From Candidatus Gastranaerophilales bacterium (GTDB taxonomy: Bacteria; Cyanobacteriota; Vampirovibrionia; Gastranaerophilales; Gastranaerophilaceae), in the NCBI GenBank assembly GCA_944326485.1, contig CALVED010000011.1:1-61626 (forward strand): a DNA stretch of 61,626 bases. Reading direction: 5' to 3'. Of this stretch, positions 61,256 through 61,626 are shown one piece after another. Positions within the stretch are counted from its first letter, which is position 1, and every line of letters begins with the position of its first letter. A model generated the notes under the pieces. The model was given only the letters and a program-made list of their open reading frames with translations. It did no database searches and was not told where the DNA came from. The translations under genes and the position numbers were made by a program.

Positions 61256-61626
<371 letters not shown>

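Overview
The window is low-G+C bacterial chromosome and looks like a fermentative, strictly anaerobic gut member of the non-photosynthetic Cyanobacteriota (Gastranaerophilales / 'Melainabacteria'). The reasons are a MinC-MinD-MinE operon, S-layer-homology proteins with glycine-zipper tails, [FeFe] hydrogenases with AdhE and Rex, and several lineage-type proteins with an N-terminal 'SFG'-like motif. The placement is an inference from gene content; no rRNA is present to confirm it. Five tRNA genes are visible (Thr, Asp, Leu, Lys, initiator Met). Three of them have textbook -35/-10 promoters with 17-bp spacing.

Layout. 0-3 kb: tRNA-Thr, thioredoxin, two DUF805-like membrane proteins, a ketopantoate-reductase-like enzyme. 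3-7.1 kb: an operon for citrate to 2-oxoglutarate (Re-citrate-synthase-like enzyme, two-subunit aconitase-type hydratase, NAD-type isocitrate dehydrogenase). 7.2-11.4 kb: two tandem EF-hand/coiled-coil/CHAP proteins sharing a 739-bp segment that differs at only one base. 11.4-17 kb (minus): birA-oadG-oadA-oadB-pckA, a Na+-pumping oxaloacetate decarboxylase with its biotin ligase and PEP carboxykinase. 17-25 kb: receiver protein, a large repeat protein, two small paralogues, Hsp20, a CoA-disulfide-reductase/NADH-oxidase-type flavoenzyme, CtpA, Bcp. 25-32 kb: HydE-like radical SAM enzyme, three tandem membrane-anchored FkbM-like proteins, an EamA transporter, a HemW-like radical SAM protein. 32-43 kb: glyS, a HEAT-like protein, two SLH paralogues flanking an accessory patch (HTH plus PD-(D/E)XK-like nuclease, small ORFs, tRNA-Leu/Lys), rpsU, a membrane glycosyltransferase. 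43-52 kb (minus): a sensory [FeFe] hydrogenase, a SpoIIE-type phosphatase and a group-B-like [FeFe] hydrogenase in one cluster, then adhE-rex. 52-61 kb: GH77 enzyme, MarR, RHH regulator, HExxH protein, minCDE, a Na+ symporter, a lineage protein, tRNA-fMet.

Physiology. PckA, OadGAB and BirA link PEP and oxaloacetate to pyruvate and a Na+ gradient; the NSS transporter could use that gradient. The citrate operon supplies 2-oxoglutarate. AdhE and hydrogenases dispose of electrons, with Rex (NADH/NAD+) and the PAS-hydrogenase/phosphatase cluster as likely redox sensors.

The most notable items are: (1) a dispersed intergenic repeat family of about 190 bp with at least ten copies here; (2) the gene-conversion tract in the CHAP pair; (3) a large serine recombinase whose 3' end runs antisense into tRNA-fMet, marking the edge of an integrated element that continues beyond the window; (4) the sensory hydrogenase-phosphatase cluster; (5) three paralogous genes with extended -10 promoters placed so that the mRNA would be leaderless; (6) an orphan HTH-nuclease gene with a small partner. 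No CRISPR array, rRNA or complete insertion sequence was seen.
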